NCBI RefSeq assembly: GCF_004337695.1
Contig: NZ_SJXJ01000001.1
Location: 401,123 to 465,122, forward strand
Source of the DNA: Tenacibaculum sp. M341
GTDB lineage: Bacteria > Bacteroidota > Bacteroidia > Flavobacteriales > Flavobacteriaceae
DNA: 64,000 bases
Direction: 5' to 3'
Below are positions 43,153-52,230 of the stretch, piece after piece; the first letter of the stretch is position 1; each line of letters begins with the position of its first letter. The position numbers and the translations under genes are program-made. Under the pieces are notes generated by a model. The model did not search any database and was not told the DNA's origin. It was given only the letters and a program-made list of their open reading frames with translations.

Positions 43153-44562
43153 ATGAAAATTGAACAAATATATACAGGTTGTTTGTCGCAAGGAGCTTAT
43201 TATATAGAAAGTAATGGAGAGGTAGCAATTATAGATCCACTGCGTGAAGTAAAGCCTTACATTGACAAAGCAGTAGCAAACAAAGCAAAAATTAAATATA
43301 TTTTTGAAACTCATTTTCATGCAGATTTTGTAAGTGGTCATGTCACTTTATCCAAAGAAACTGGTGCACCTATTATTTATGGACCAAATGCAAAAACTAA
43401 TTTTGAAGCCATAATAGCAGAAGACGGACAAGTATTTGAATTAGGAGATATATCAATTACAGTTTTACATACTCCTGGTCATACTATGGAGAGTAGCGTA
43501 TATCTTTTAAAAGATGAAGAAGGAAATGATCATGCTATTTTTAGTGGTGACACATTGTTTTTAGGTGATGTTGGTCGTCCAGATTTAGCTCAAAAAGCTG
43601 GAGACTTAACAAAAGAAGATTTAGCAGGTTTCTTATTTGATAGTTTAAGAAATAAAATAATGCCTTTATCTGATGATGTTATTGTTTATCCTGCACATGG
43701 AGCAGGTTCTTCTTGTGGAAAAAACTTAAGTAAAAATACGGTAGATACACTTGGTAACCAAAAAAGAACCAATTATGCTTTACGTTCTAATATGACCAAA
43801 GAAGAGTTTATTAAAGAAGTTACAAAAGGTTTATTACCACCACCACAATATTTTCCATTAAATGTGAAAATGAATAAGAATGGTTATGATGATTTTCAAG
43901 AGGTATTACAGCGTAGTACTAGAGGTTTGCTCCCTAATGATTTTGAAGCATTAGCAAATAACTCAGAAGCTATTATATTAGATGTACGTACTCAAAATGA
44001 TTTTGCAAAAGGACATATTCCACGTTCAATTTTTATTGGTTTAAATGGCAGTTTTGCACCATGGGTAGGAGCTTTAATAGCCAATGTTTCTCAACCTATT
44101 CTTTTGGTAACTGAAAAGGGAGATGAAGAAGAAGCTATTAAACGGCTGTCACGTGTAGGTTTTGATCAAACTTTAGGTTATTTGAAAGGTGGCTTTAACG
44201 CATGGAAAGAGAGCTCAAAAGAGTATGACACTGTAAACTCAATATCAGTAGCTACATTTAAAGAAATTATAGCAGGTGATGATGTTACTGTTTTTGATGT
44301 AAGAAAAGAAGGAGAGTTTTTATCAGAACATTTATTAAAAGCAAAAAATACGCCTTTAGATTATATTAATGATTATTTAACTCAATTTCCTGAAGAAACA
44401 ACTTTTTATATTCATTGCGCTAGTGGTTATAGGAGTATGATTGCTGCTTCAATTTTAAAGAGTAGAGGAGTCCATAATTTTATTGAAATAAAAGGTGGGT
44501 TCAAAGCAATTAAAGAAGCGAATATTGAAGTATCAAATTATTTATGTCCATCAACATTATAA
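43153..44562 (+). CDS. CstB-like persulfide dioxygenase-rhodanese fusion
   Basis: This 469-residue protein has an N-terminal MBL-fold dioxygenase domain (THFHADFVSGH, LHTPGHTMES, FSGDTLFLGDVGRPD, YPAHGAGSSCG) of about 230 residues, followed by two rhodanese domains. The first lacks the active Cys (ILLVTEKGDEEE), while the second has Cys422 in IHCASGYRS. This MBL/pseudo-rhodanese/rhodanese layout is that of CstB of the staphylococcal cst operon. It would oxidise persulfides to thiosulfate or sulfite. It is under the Crp/Fnr-type operator and neighbours a YeeE transporter pair. Confidence 0.92.
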   Translation: MKIEQIYTGCLSQGAYYIESNGEVAIIDPLREVKPYIDKAVANKAKIKYIFETHFHADFVSGHVTLSKETGAPIIYGPNAKTNFEAIIAEDGQVFELGDISITVLHTPGHTMESSVYLLKDEEGNDHAIFSGDTLFLGDVGRPDLAQKAGDLTKEDLAGFLFDSLRNKIMPLSDDVIVYPAHGAGSSCGKNLSKNTVDTLGNQKRTNYALRSNMTKEEFIKEVTKGLLPPPQYFPLNVKMNKNGYDDFQEVLQRSTRGLLPNDFEALANNSEAIILDVRTQNDFAKGHIPRSIFIGLNGSFAPWVGALIANVSQPILLVTEKGDEEEAIKRLSRVGFDQTLGYLKGGFNAWKESSKEYDTVNSISVATFKEIIAGDDVTVFDVRKEGEFLSEHLLKAKNTPLDYINDYLTQFPEETTFYIHCASGYRSMIAASILKSRGVHNFIEIKGGFKAIKEANIEVSNYLCPSTL

Positions 44563-44617
44563 AAGTTATACTGATGAATTAAAAGTTCACAGATTAAATT
44601 AAGATTTTTTGCAGTGA

Positions 44618-44662
44618 GTAACATAGGTTACTGTAAGTAGATAGGTAATAAGTTTACTTTGT
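44618..44662 (+). promoter_or_regulatory. Crp/Fnr-type operator and -7 box, YeeE pair
   Basis: GTAACATAGGTTAC (44618-44631) is followed 23 nt later by TACTTTGT (44655-44662). It is the fourth copy of the operator in 4.4 kb. Confidence 0.75.
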
Positions 44663-44677
44663 CAAAAAATAAATAAA

Positions 44678-45235
44678 ATGTATTGGATTTATAAACCATG
44701 GCCTTGGTACGTTGGAGGACCAATGATTGCTCTTATAATGTTTTTATTATTAATGACAGGTAAAAATTTTGGAATGTCTGCCAATCTTAGAACAATGTGT
44801 ACCATTTGCGGAGCAGGACAAAAAACTAACTTTTTTAAGTTTGATTGGAAATTACAAAAATGGAATTTAATAGTGGTGTTAGGAACTATTATAGGAGGAT
44901 TTATAGCATCTAATTATTTAACAGTTGATGCTACAGTAATTATAAACCCTAATACAGTTAGTGATTTAAAGAATTTAGGGTTTAATAGCGCAGGTGAAGC
45001 TTATTTACCCACAAAATTATTTCAGAAGGAAGCTTTATTAAGTTTTAAATCGGTTGTGATTTTAATAATAGGTGGTCTTCTTGTAGGTTTTGGTGCAAGA
45101 TATGCTGGAGGATGTACTTCTGGACATGCAATATCAGGATTAAGTAATTTGCAGTTGCCTTCGCTAATTGCAGTAATAGGCTTCTTTTTAGGAGGATTGT
45201 TAATGGTTCATTTAATGTTCCCTTTAATATTTTAA
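44678..45235 (+). CDS. YeeE/YedE-type sulfur transporter, N-terminal half
   Basis: This 185-residue membrane protein has about four to five membrane segments. It has TMCTICGAGQKTNFF and GGCTSGHAISGLSNLQLPSL, the conserved Cys motifs of YeeE/YedE thiosulfate/sulfane-sulfur transporters. The gene is about half the length of a full YeeE protein. The other half lies 3 nt downstream, so the transporter is split over two genes. Confidence 0.88.
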   Translation: MYWIYKPWPWYVGGPMIALIMFLLLMTGKNFGMSANLRTMCTICGAGQKTNFFKFDWKLQKWNLIVVLGTIIGGFIASNYLTVDATVIINPNTVSDLKNLGFNSAGEAYLPTKLFQKEALLSFKSVVILIIGGLLVGFGARYAGGCTSGHAISGLSNLQLPSLIAVIGFFLGGLLMVHLMFPLIF

Positions 45236-45238
45236 GTA

Positions 45239-45652
45239 ATGAGAACAATTATATATTTATTTATAGGAATTCTTTTAGGAATCACAATGTTTAAGTCTGA
45301 AGCAGCTTCTTGGTTTCGCATATATGAAATGTTTAAATTCCAGTCATATCATATGTATGGTATTATAGGTTCTGCATTAATAATAGGAATAGTAGGAATA
45401 CAATTAATTAAAAAGTTAGAAATTAAATCTTTTTATGGAGAAAAAATAGCATTAAATCCTAAAACCAAAAGCTTTAAACGTTATATGTTTGGAGGTGTAA
45501 TTTTTGGTTTAGGTTGGTCTTTAGCAGGAGTTTGCCCTGGACCAATGTTTACACTAATAGGTGTAGGGTATTTACCTTTAGTTATCGTTTTATTATCATC
45601 TATTATTGGTACTTTCTTATATGGTTTGTTTAAAGATAAACTACCACATTAG
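45239..45652 (+). CDS. YeeE/YedE-type sulfur transporter, C-terminal half (DUF6691)
   Basis: This 137-residue membrane protein has three to four membrane segments and the motif AGVCPGPMFTL, found in the second half of YeeE/YedE proteins. It is encoded 3 nt after the first half. Together they should form one functional unit for uptake of reduced sulfur. A terminator follows about 100 bp later. Confidence 0.88.
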   Translation: MRTIIYLFIGILLGITMFKSEAASWFRIYEMFKFQSYHMYGIIGSALIIGIVGIQLIKKLEIKSFYGEKIALNPKTKSFKRYMFGGVIFGLGWSLAGVCPGPMFTLIGVGYLPLVIVLLSSIIGTFLYGLFKDKLPH

Positions 45653-45756
45653 GTTGAGCAATTTTATAAAAGTTCTTAATGCGCCCCCCAAATATTATAC
45701 TTACACAAGTAGAACTTTTATAAAATAGTACATCTAAAACAGTAAGAAAGATAAAT

Positions 45757-45786
45757 GAAAAACCTTCTAAACAGAAGGTTTTTCTT
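45757..45786 (+). terminator. intrinsic terminator after the YeeE pair
   Basis: AAAAACCTTCT and AGAAGGTTTTT form a stem with a short loop and T-rich end. The 371-bp gap 45653-46023 holds only this, the palindromic site at 45885 and the promoter of the next gene. Confidence 0.75.
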
Positions 45787-45884
45787 ATTGTAAAATTAAA
45801 TGTTTGAGGAACACTTTTGATTTTAAGATAGTGTTTTGTTAGTAGTTTATTTTTAGTAATTTAAGTTGGTTTTGCTAAATATTC

Positions 45885-45985
45885 AACTCATTAAATATGT
45901 GGAGTAATTCCCATTTATTTTAGTGATTCTTTTTTTTTGGAATAAAGTTTGATAAATTCGTAGCTATACTTTAAGAGTATATTTG
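45885..45985 (+). promoter_or_regulatory. palindromic site copy 3 and promoter of the beta-barrel gene
   Basis: AACTCATTAAATATGTGGAGTA (45885-45906), in two short halves, and its right flank match the site at 40110. A TATATTTG -7 box lies at 45978-45985, about 70 bp downstream, and the gene starts at 46024. Confidence 0.55.
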
Positions 45986-46023
45986 TCGTTAATGAATAAA
46001 ACAAAAAATTAAAATTTTAAAAA

Positions 46024-46461
46024 ATGAGAAAAATTGTATTTCTAATGTTTTTAGTAGCATTTGCTATTAATTCAAATGCGCAAGACGGACAATTAAGAGT
46101 AGGTGGTCATATTGGTGTTACTACTAACGGAGGATCTTCTTTTGTTGTAGGAGGTGATGTAGACTATTTATTCAATGCTGAAGATAGATTTAGTGTTGGT
46201 GCTGCTACAGGACTTGCAGTTATAACAGATGGAAATTCTATTATATTACCTTTAGCTATTGCAGGACGTTTTCATGCAACTAGCGATATTGATCTTGGAT
46301 TAGATATGGGATATGCTATTGGAATTAACAATTTAGGAAATGGTTTTTACTTTAGACCAATTTTTGAATACAAATTAAGTAATTCTGTAGCGTTAAGAGC
46401 TTCTTATTCAGGAATTGGATCTGGAGGATACATAAACGCTGGTTTTATGTTTGCTCTGTAA
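46024..46461 (+). CDS. small outer-membrane beta-barrel protein
   Basis: This 145-residue protein has a signal peptide (RKIVFLMFLVAFAINSNAQ) and alternating beta strands, including GAATGLAVI, LGLDMGYAIG and YINAGFMFAL ending in an aromatic/aliphatic C-terminus as outer-membrane proteins do. It is likely a small barrel (OmpW/porin-like). It has its own promoter and a terminator and sits next to a palindromic site shared with the caspase and peptide genes. Function unknown. Confidence 0.7.
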   Translation: MRKIVFLMFLVAFAINSNAQDGQLRVGGHIGVTTNGGSSFVVGGDVDYLFNAEDRFSVGAATGLAVITDGNSIILPLAIAGRFHATSDIDLGLDMGYAIGINNLGNGFYFRPIFEYKLSNSVALRASYSGIGSGGYINAGFMFAL

Positions 46462-46485
46462 GCATAAAACAATCATAATATTTAT

Positions 46486-46513
46486 AAAACCACTGTTTAA
46501 GCAGTGGTTTTTT
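46486..46513 (+). terminator. intrinsic terminator after the beta-barrel gene
   Basis: AAAACCACTG and CAGTGGTTTT arms with loop TTTAAG and trailing T residues. Confidence 0.8.
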
Positions 46514-46583
46514 ATGTGAATAATAGGCATTCTTATAAAAAAGAATGGTCATTTTTGTTAACATATGATATTTTAAAGTTTAA

Positions 46584-46617
46584 TTGGCAACACATCTATT
46601 TTAGATGTTTATATTTG
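46584..46617 (+). promoter_or_regulatory. glmM promoter
   Basis: TATATTTG (46610-46617) is the -7 box, with TTG at 46584-46586 as -33. It lies inside an upstream extension of the reading frame and so excludes an earlier start. Confidence 0.65.
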
Positions 46618-46638
46618 CTCGAAACCAAAAAAGAAAGG

Positions 46639-48030
46639 ATGACATTAATAAAATCAATCTCAGGGATTAGAGGTACTATTGGTGGTAACACAGGAGATAA
46701 TTTAACTCCTATTGATGCTGTAAAATTTGCAGCTGCTTATGGTACTTTCATAAAAAATAAAAATTCAGAAAAAGAAAAAATAAAGATTGTTATTGGTAGA
46801 GATGCTCGTATTTCTGGTAAAATGATTAGCGGTTTAGTATCTGATACTTTAATTGGTTTAGGTATCGATGTTATTGATTTAGGATTGTCTACAACCCCTA
46901 CAGTAGAAGTGGCAGTTCCTATTGAAAAAGCAGATGGAGGAATAATTTTAACAGCGTCACATAACCCGAAACAATGGAATGCATTAAAATTATTAAATGA
47001 GAAAGGAGAGTTTTTAAATGGTGAAGATGGTAAGGTAATTTTAAGTATTGCCGATAAAGAAGATTTTGATTTTGCTGATGTAGATAGTTTAGGTACTGTT
47101 GAAAGTAAAAACGATTACATAGAAAAACATATTCAAGAAGTTTTAAAACTTGATTTAGTAGATCAAGATGCTATTAAAGGTGCTAATTTTAAAGTAGTAG
47201 TAGATGGTGTAAATTCTACTGGTGGTATTGCTATTCCTGCTTTATTAAAAGAGTTAGGTGTAGAATGCGTAGAATTATATTGTGAGCCTAATGGTCATTT
47301 TCCTCATAATCCAGAACCTTTAAAAGAACACTTAACAGATCTTTCTGAATTAGTAGTAAAAGAAAAAGCAGATTTAGGTATTGTTGTAGATCCTGATGTA
47401 GATCGTTTGGCATTAATATCTGAAGACGGATCAATGTTTGGTGAAGAGTATACTTTAGTTGCTTGTGCCGATTATGTGTTAGGTAAAATGAACGGAGGAA
47501 ATACTGTTTCTAATTTATCTTCATCTAGAGCTTTACGTGATGTAACTGAAAAACATGGCGGAAAGTATACGGCAAGTGCTGTTGGTGAAGTAAATGTAGT
47601 ACAAATGATGAAAGATACTGATACTGTTATTGGTGGAGAAGGTAATGGTGGTATTATTTATCCTGCTTCACATTATGGTAGAGATTCTTTAGTAGGTGTT
47701 GCTTTATTTTTATCGCACTTAGCTACAAAAAAAGTATCTTGTAAAACATTAAGAGATAGTTATCCTAGTTATTTTATGAGTAAGAATAAAATTCAATTAA
47801 CTCCTAAAATAAATGTAGATGAAATTTTATCTACTATGGCAGAGAAGTATAAAAATGAAGATGTAAATATAATTGATGGTGTAAAAATTGATTTTGCAGA
47901 AGAATGGATTCATTTAAGAAAATCAAATACTGAGCCCATTATTCGAATTTATACCGAAGCTAAATCGCAAACAAAAGCAGATGATTTAGCAGAACGATTT
48001 ATATCTGAAATAAAAGAAATAATAGCTTAA
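46639..48030 (+). CDS. glmM: phosphoglucosamine mutase
   Basis: This 463-residue enzyme has the alpha-D-phosphohexomutase motifs: ISGIRGTIGG near the N-terminus, TASHNPKQWN with the phosphoserine, DPDVDRLA for Mg2+ and RKSNTEP for substrate phosphate. It interconverts glucosamine 6- and 1-phosphate for cell-wall precursors. Start chosen at 46639 since a promoter lies immediately upstream. It ends before a terminator. Confidence 0.9.
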   Translation: MTLIKSISGIRGTIGGNTGDNLTPIDAVKFAAAYGTFIKNKNSEKEKIKIVIGRDARISGKMISGLVSDTLIGLGIDVIDLGLSTTPTVEVAVPIEKADGGIILTASHNPKQWNALKLLNEKGEFLNGEDGKVILSIADKEDFDFADVDSLGTVESKNDYIEKHIQEVLKLDLVDQDAIKGANFKVVVDGVNSTGGIAIPALLKELGVECVELYCEPNGHFPHNPEPLKEHLTDLSELVVKEKADLGIVVDPDVDRLALISEDGSMFGEEYTLVACADYVLGKMNGGNTVSNLSSSRALRDVTEKHGGKYTASAVGEVNVVQMMKDTDTVIGGEGNGGIIYPASHYGRDSLVGVALFLSHLATKKVSCKTLRDSYPSYFMSKNKIQLTPKINVDEILSTMAEKYKNEDVNIIDGVKIDFAEEWIHLRKSNTEPIIRIYTEAKSQTKADDLAERFISEIKEIIA

Positions 48031-48031
48031 C

Positions 48032-48059
48032 AAAAAACTCGCCTAGTGCGAGTTTTTTC
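48032..48059 (+). terminator. intrinsic terminator after glmM
   Basis: AAAAAACTCGC and GCGAGTTTTTT stem with a CTAGT loop. Confidence 0.85.
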
Positions 48060-48165
48060 ATTTTATATAAAACCATACAAAATTACTAGGGTTGTTAAAT
48101 ATTAAGTAAGGAATGTGTAGATTCAATAATTTTATAGAAATTCGTAACGCGTAAACAATAAGGGA

Positions 48166-49632
48166 ATGAGTTTAGAGCAATATTTTAATCAGTTTAGAAA
48201 ACATATTATAGGAGTTGACCAAACGTTTACCACTCCTTATGGAGAAAAAAAATTAATATATACAGACTGGACAGCGAGTGGTCGTTTATATCGACCAATT
48301 GAAGAAAAGTTAATGAATGAGTTTGGACCTTTTGTAGCCAACACACATACAGAAACGTCTACCACTGGTGCAGCAATGACTTTGGCTTATCATGAAGCAA
48401 GAAAAATCATTAAGCAACATGTAAATGCATCAAAAGATGATGTATTAATTACTGAAGGATCAGGAATGACTGGAGTAGTTAATAAGTTCCAACGTATTTT
48501 AGGATTAAAAATATCTGAAAATTTAAAAGATCATACAGAAGTTCCGCTAGACAAAAAACCGATTGTTTTTGTAAGTCACATGGAGCATCATTCTAATCAG
48601 ACTTCATGGATTGAAACCATTGCCGATGTGGAAGTGGTTCCTTGTAATAATGAAGGATTGGTGTGTTTAGATTTGTTTGAGCAAAAAATTAAGGAATACG
48701 AAGATAGACCTATTAAAATAGCATCTATTATTGGTGGATCTAACGTAACAGGTATTAAAACACAGTATCACAAAGTTGCAGCATTAATTCATAAATATAA
48801 TGGTTTATGTTTTGTTGATTTTGCATGCTGTGCTCCTTATGTAGATATTGATATGCATCCTGAAAATGAAGATGAGTATTTAGATGCCATTTTCTTTTCA
48901 CCACATAAGTTTTTAGGAGGTCCAGGAAGTTCTGGAGTTTTGGTATTTAACAAGAAGTTATACAAAAACATGATTCCTGATAACCCAGGAGGAGGAACTG
49001 TAACATACACAAATCCTTGGGGAGAACATGATTATATAGATGATGTAGAAACGCGTGAAGATGGAGGAACACCTGCTTTTTTACAAACAATTCGAATTGC
49101 ATTATCAATTCAGTTAAAAGATCAAATGGGTACAGACGTTATAAAAAAGCGTGAAGATGAAATTAATAAAGTACTATTTGATTGTTTAGAAAAATTATCA
49201 GGAGTACATATTTTAGCGCCAAATCATAAAGAAAGATTAAGTATATTTTCTTTTTATTTTGAAAAGTATCATTTTAATCTAGTAGTAAAATTATTAAACG
49301 ATCGTTTTGGTATACAAACCAGAGGTGGTTGTTCTTGTGCAGGTACTTATGGTCACTTTTTATTAAATGTTGATAGAGTAACTTCAAAATCTATTGAAAG
49401 TAAAATTTTAGAAGGTTGTAATGTAGAAAAACCAGGTTGGGTTCGTTTATCTCTTCATCCTACAGTTACAAATGATGAGTTAACGTTTATTTGCAATTCA
49501 TTAAAAGAATTACATGCTAACATAGAAGAATGGAGTTTAGACTATAAATATGATGCTATAAAAAATGATTATGTACATAACTCTGTAGCCCCCGTAGAAA
49601 GAGAACTTGTGAAGTCGTGGTTTTCAATTTAG
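48166..49632 (+). CDS. PLP-dependent class V aminotransferase (cysteine desulfurase-like)
   Basis: This 488-residue protein has the PLP Lys in FFSPHKFLGGPGSSG, THTETSTTGAAM near the N-terminus and a TRGGCSCAGTYGH segment with a candidate catalytic Cys, as in SufS-like/selenocysteine lyase-type enzymes. The N-terminus is longer than SufS. It could be a desulfurase or an aminoacyl-lyase. The following M14 peptidase gene starts at the next base, so they share an operon. No GTAAC operator is present, so it is not part of the sulfur regulon in an obvious way. Confidence 0.8.
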   Translation: MSLEQYFNQFRKHIIGVDQTFTTPYGEKKLIYTDWTASGRLYRPIEEKLMNEFGPFVANTHTETSTTGAAMTLAYHEARKIIKQHVNASKDDVLITEGSGMTGVVNKFQRILGLKISENLKDHTEVPLDKKPIVFVSHMEHHSNQTSWIETIADVEVVPCNNEGLVCLDLFEQKIKEYEDRPIKIASIIGGSNVTGIKTQYHKVAALIHKYNGLCFVDFACCAPYVDIDMHPENEDEYLDAIFFSPHKFLGGPGSSGVLVFNKKLYKNMIPDNPGGGTVTYTNPWGEHDYIDDVETREDGGTPAFLQTIRIALSIQLKDQMGTDVIKKREDEINKVLFDCLEKLSGVHILAPNHKERLSIFSFYFEKYHFNLVVKLLNDRFGIQTRGGCSCAGTYGHFLLNVDRVTSKSIESKILEGCNVEKPGWVRLSLHPTVTNDELTFICNSLKELHANIEEWSLDYKYDAIKNDYVHNSVAPVERELVKSWFSI

Positions 49633-50685
49633 ATGATGAATATTTTAGATATAGATTTTTTACAGGAAGTATATCCTGATGTAAAAGAGAAAAAGTTACA
49701 CGGAAAATGGATTACGTTAACAGATATTGAACCTTTGTATGTTGAGTTAAACGGATTTGTTTCAAAAGAAATAATTGGTAAGTCAGAGCAAGGGAGAGAT
49801 ATTTATAAATTAAGATTTGGTAAAGGAGAAAAGCGAATCTTAATTTGGAGTCAAATGCATGGAAATGAAAGTACAGGTACAAAAGCTGTTTTTGATTTCT
49901 TAAATTTTATGACTCAAAATACCAATCCTAGTATTGTAAAAGAAATAATAGACAGTTGTACTATAGAGATAATTCCAATGTTAAATCCAGATGGAGCATT
50001 GGCATATACTAGGGTGAATGCTAATAAAGTAGATTTAAATAGAGATGCTGTTGATTTAAAAGCTTGTGAAAGTGTCCTTTTAAGGAAACATTTAGATGAG
50101 TTTAATCCACATTTTTGTTTCAATTTACACGATCAACGCACAATTTTTGGAGTAAAAGGAACTGAGAAGCCAGCAACCATTTCATTTTTAGCACCTTCTG
50201 AAGAAGAAACAAGAAAGCTAACAGATGGAAGAATTGCAACTATGAATGTAATTGTTGCTATGAATGAATTATTACAACAAATTATTCCAGATCATATTGG
50301 TAGGTATACAGATGAATTTTATCCTACAGCTACAGGAGATAACTTTCAAAAATTGGGGCATAATACAATTTTAATTGAAGCAGGACATTACCCAGATGAT
50401 TATGAGAGAGAAAAAACAAGAGAATTTAATTTTTATGCTTTAATTCAAGGTATTTATCATATCACTGTTAACACTGAGTTTAAAGTCTATAAACCTTATT
50501 TTAATATACCAGATAACATTAAAAATTTTTATGATGTTATCCATAGAAACGAACAAAAAGAAGACGTTGCATTCTTATACATAGATCAAGTAGTAGAGAA
50601 TCAATTAATTTCAAAATTAAAAGAACAAAAAAAAGGGAACTTAAACGAATATATAGGCCATACCGAAATCGTTTTCGGTCAATAA
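49633..50685 (+). CDS. M14-type zinc carboxypeptidase-like protein
   Basis: This 350-residue protein has the M14 zinc site: WSQMHGNESTGT with His/Glu ligands, MLNPDGALAYTRVNANKVDLNRDA, FNLHDQRTIF with the third His, and LIEAGHYPDDYEREKTREF with the catalytic Glu. No signal peptide, so cytoplasmic. It could trim peptides or deacylate a small substrate. It is coupled to the class V aminotransferase gene (adjacent stop and start). Confidence 0.82.
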   Translation: MMNILDIDFLQEVYPDVKEKKLHGKWITLTDIEPLYVELNGFVSKEIIGKSEQGRDIYKLRFGKGEKRILIWSQMHGNESTGTKAVFDFLNFMTQNTNPSIVKEIIDSCTIEIIPMLNPDGALAYTRVNANKVDLNRDAVDLKACESVLLRKHLDEFNPHFCFNLHDQRTIFGVKGTEKPATISFLAPSEEETRKLTDGRIATMNVIVAMNELLQQIIPDHIGRYTDEFYPTATGDNFQKLGHNTILIEAGHYPDDYEREKTREFNFYALIQGIYHITVNTEFKVYKPYFNIPDNIKNFYDVIHRNEQKEDVAFLYIDQVVENQLISKLKEQKKGNLNEYIGHTEIVFGQ

Positions 50686-50721
50686 AGTATTATTAATTAT
50701 TAAATTTAACATGCCAAAAAC

Positions 50722-50753
50722 TTGTTATTTGTTATTAATTATTCATATTTTTG
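50722..50753 (+). promoter_or_regulatory. Lrp/AsnC promoter
   Basis: TATTTTTG (50746-50753) as -7 box and TTG (50722-50724) about 21 nt upstream. Confidence 0.55.
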
Positions 50754-50779
50754 TGGTCTACTATGAATAAAATTTAAAA

Positions 50780-51259
50780 ATGAAGAAATTTGTATTAGAC
50801 GAAATCGATCATCAAATATTAGATATTTTAATCGAGAATGCAAGAACACCTTTTACCGACATCGCTAAAAAATTATTAGTATCAGCAGGTACTATTCATG
50901 TTAGAGTAAAGAAAATGGAAGACGAAGGAATTATTCAAGGTTCTACACTTACGTTAGATTATGAAAAGATGGGATATTCTTTTATAGCTCACGTTGGAAT
51001 ATTTCTTGAAAAAACGTCAATGACTCAACACGTTATTGATAATTTAAGATTAATTCCAAACGTTACTGTAGCTTATGTAACTGCAGGTAAGTATAACATC
51101 TTCTGTAAAGTTAGAGCAAAGAGCACTAACGATGCTAAGGATATCATCTACAGAATAGATGAAATTCATGGAGTTAGTAGAACAGAAACGATGATTGCAT
51201 TAGAAGAGAGCATCAATGATAAGAAGAGAATGATGCACGCAATCTTTCAAGATTTATAA
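50780..51259 (+). CDS. Lrp/AsnC-family transcriptional regulator
   Basis: This 159-residue protein has an N-terminal HTH (LDEIDHQILDILIENARTPFTDIAKKLLVSAGTIHVRVKKMEDEGII) and a C-terminal RAM domain. It would bind DNA and respond to an amino acid. Standalone gene with its own promoter and terminator. Targets are unknown. Confidence 0.92.
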   Translation: MKKFVLDEIDHQILDILIENARTPFTDIAKKLLVSAGTIHVRVKKMEDEGIIQGSTLTLDYEKMGYSFIAHVGIFLEKTSMTQHVIDNLRLIPNVTVAYVTAGKYNIFCKVRAKSTNDAKDIIYRIDEIHGVSRTETMIALEESINDKKRMMHAIFQDL

Positions 51260-51266
51260 TACTAAT

Positions 51267-51300
51267 AATCGTCTAAATTTATTTTAGGCGATTTTTTTTA
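51267..51300 (+). terminator. intrinsic terminator after lrp
   Basis: AATCGTCTAAA and TTTAGGCGATT form a stem with a T-run after it. The stretch from here to 51570 has no gene that I can see. Confidence 0.85.
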
Positions 51301-51570
51301 TCCAAAACTATCTGAAAAACTTTTGATCAGTTGTTTTCATCAGATTATTGATGTGCAATGACTCAATGCAATTAAAATAAATAAAGTATTCAATTATTAC
51401 AGGTTGAAATTTATAATCCTGTTAGTTAGTTTTTTGAGGTTTACTTTTAAGAAATAATTATTTAATGAGTTATGCTGATTTATGAAATTTGATTCTTTAA
51501 TAGTTCTCAAAATAAATAATTATTTATTTAAAATTTCGTCAGACTTATTTCAGTAAATATTATAAAACTT

Positions 51571-51602
51571 AAAAGGGAAACAGATATAACTGTTTCCCTT
51601 TT
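51571..51602 (-). terminator. bidirectional-looking terminator after the lytic transglycosylase-like gene
   Basis: AAAAGGGAAACAG and CTGTTTCCCTTTT form a 13-bp stem with an ATATAA loop, 25 bp beyond the minus-strand stop codon. Confidence 0.85.
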
Positions 51603-51626
51603 AAACTTTTAATTTGATATTTTTTA

Positions 51627-52184
51627 TTAAACCTTAGCGAATTTATCTGCTTTAATATATGATACATCGTATCCTGCAAATTTTCTCATATAAGATTTAA
51701 TTGAGGTTCCAAAAGCGTCTTTAAATTGGAATTTACCATAAGAACGTAAAAACTTCTTAACATTTCCTGCTCCGGCTAAATGCGCAGCAGCTAAAATTCC
51801 TGATTCGGTTACTAAAACTCCATCAATTCGTTTCCCAATAAAACGAGAGATGTCTCTCCTTAAAATCCATTTATTCACTTTACAAAGAGCTATAAAAGCA
51901 TTCTCTTGTAATTGTGGATCTTTAAGAAATTCTTGAGAATTGTAAATTTTGAATCTTCTTAAAGTGCTTTTTCCAAACTGATACTTTCCTAAATACCCTA
52001 ATTTATTAATAACTCTATATCTACCTTGAGATTCTTTAAAAGCTAATGCTTCTTTAAACCCAATAAAATCTTTTTCTAAGATTAAAATCTCCTCTGTAGC
52101 TTTGTAGTAGTTTTTAGGTGTAACTTTGGTTGTCTTAATTTCTTTTTCTTTTGTAAAACTAGAAACTAATAGCACTAGTAACAA
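51627..52184 (-). CDS. lysozyme/lytic transglycosylase-like secreted protein
   Basis: This protein of about 185 residues has an N-terminal hydrophobic segment, then a lysozyme-like fold with candidate catalytic Glu in FKEALAFKESQGRYR, followed by YLGKYQFGKSTLRRF and LAAAHLAGAGN. It should act on peptidoglycan. No in-frame ATG is near the start: TTG at 52184 or an ATT at 52205 are the best candidates, since a stop codon lies a little upstream. A TATATTTG -7 box at 52231-52238 fits a start in this region. Confidence 0.7.
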   Translation of the reverse strand: MLLVLLVSSFTKEKEIKTTKVTPKNYYKATEEILILEKDFIGFKEALAFKESQGRYRVINKLGYLGKYQFGKSTLRRFKIYNSQEFLKDPQLQENAFIALCKVNKWILRRDISRFIGKRIDGVLVTESGILAAAHLAGAGNVKKFLRSYGKFQFKDAFGTSIKSYMRKFAGYDVSYIKADKFAKV

Positions 52185-52230
52185 AAGTCCTAAATTTCTG
52201 ATAATTAATATACTTTCTGTTTAGCGGGGG

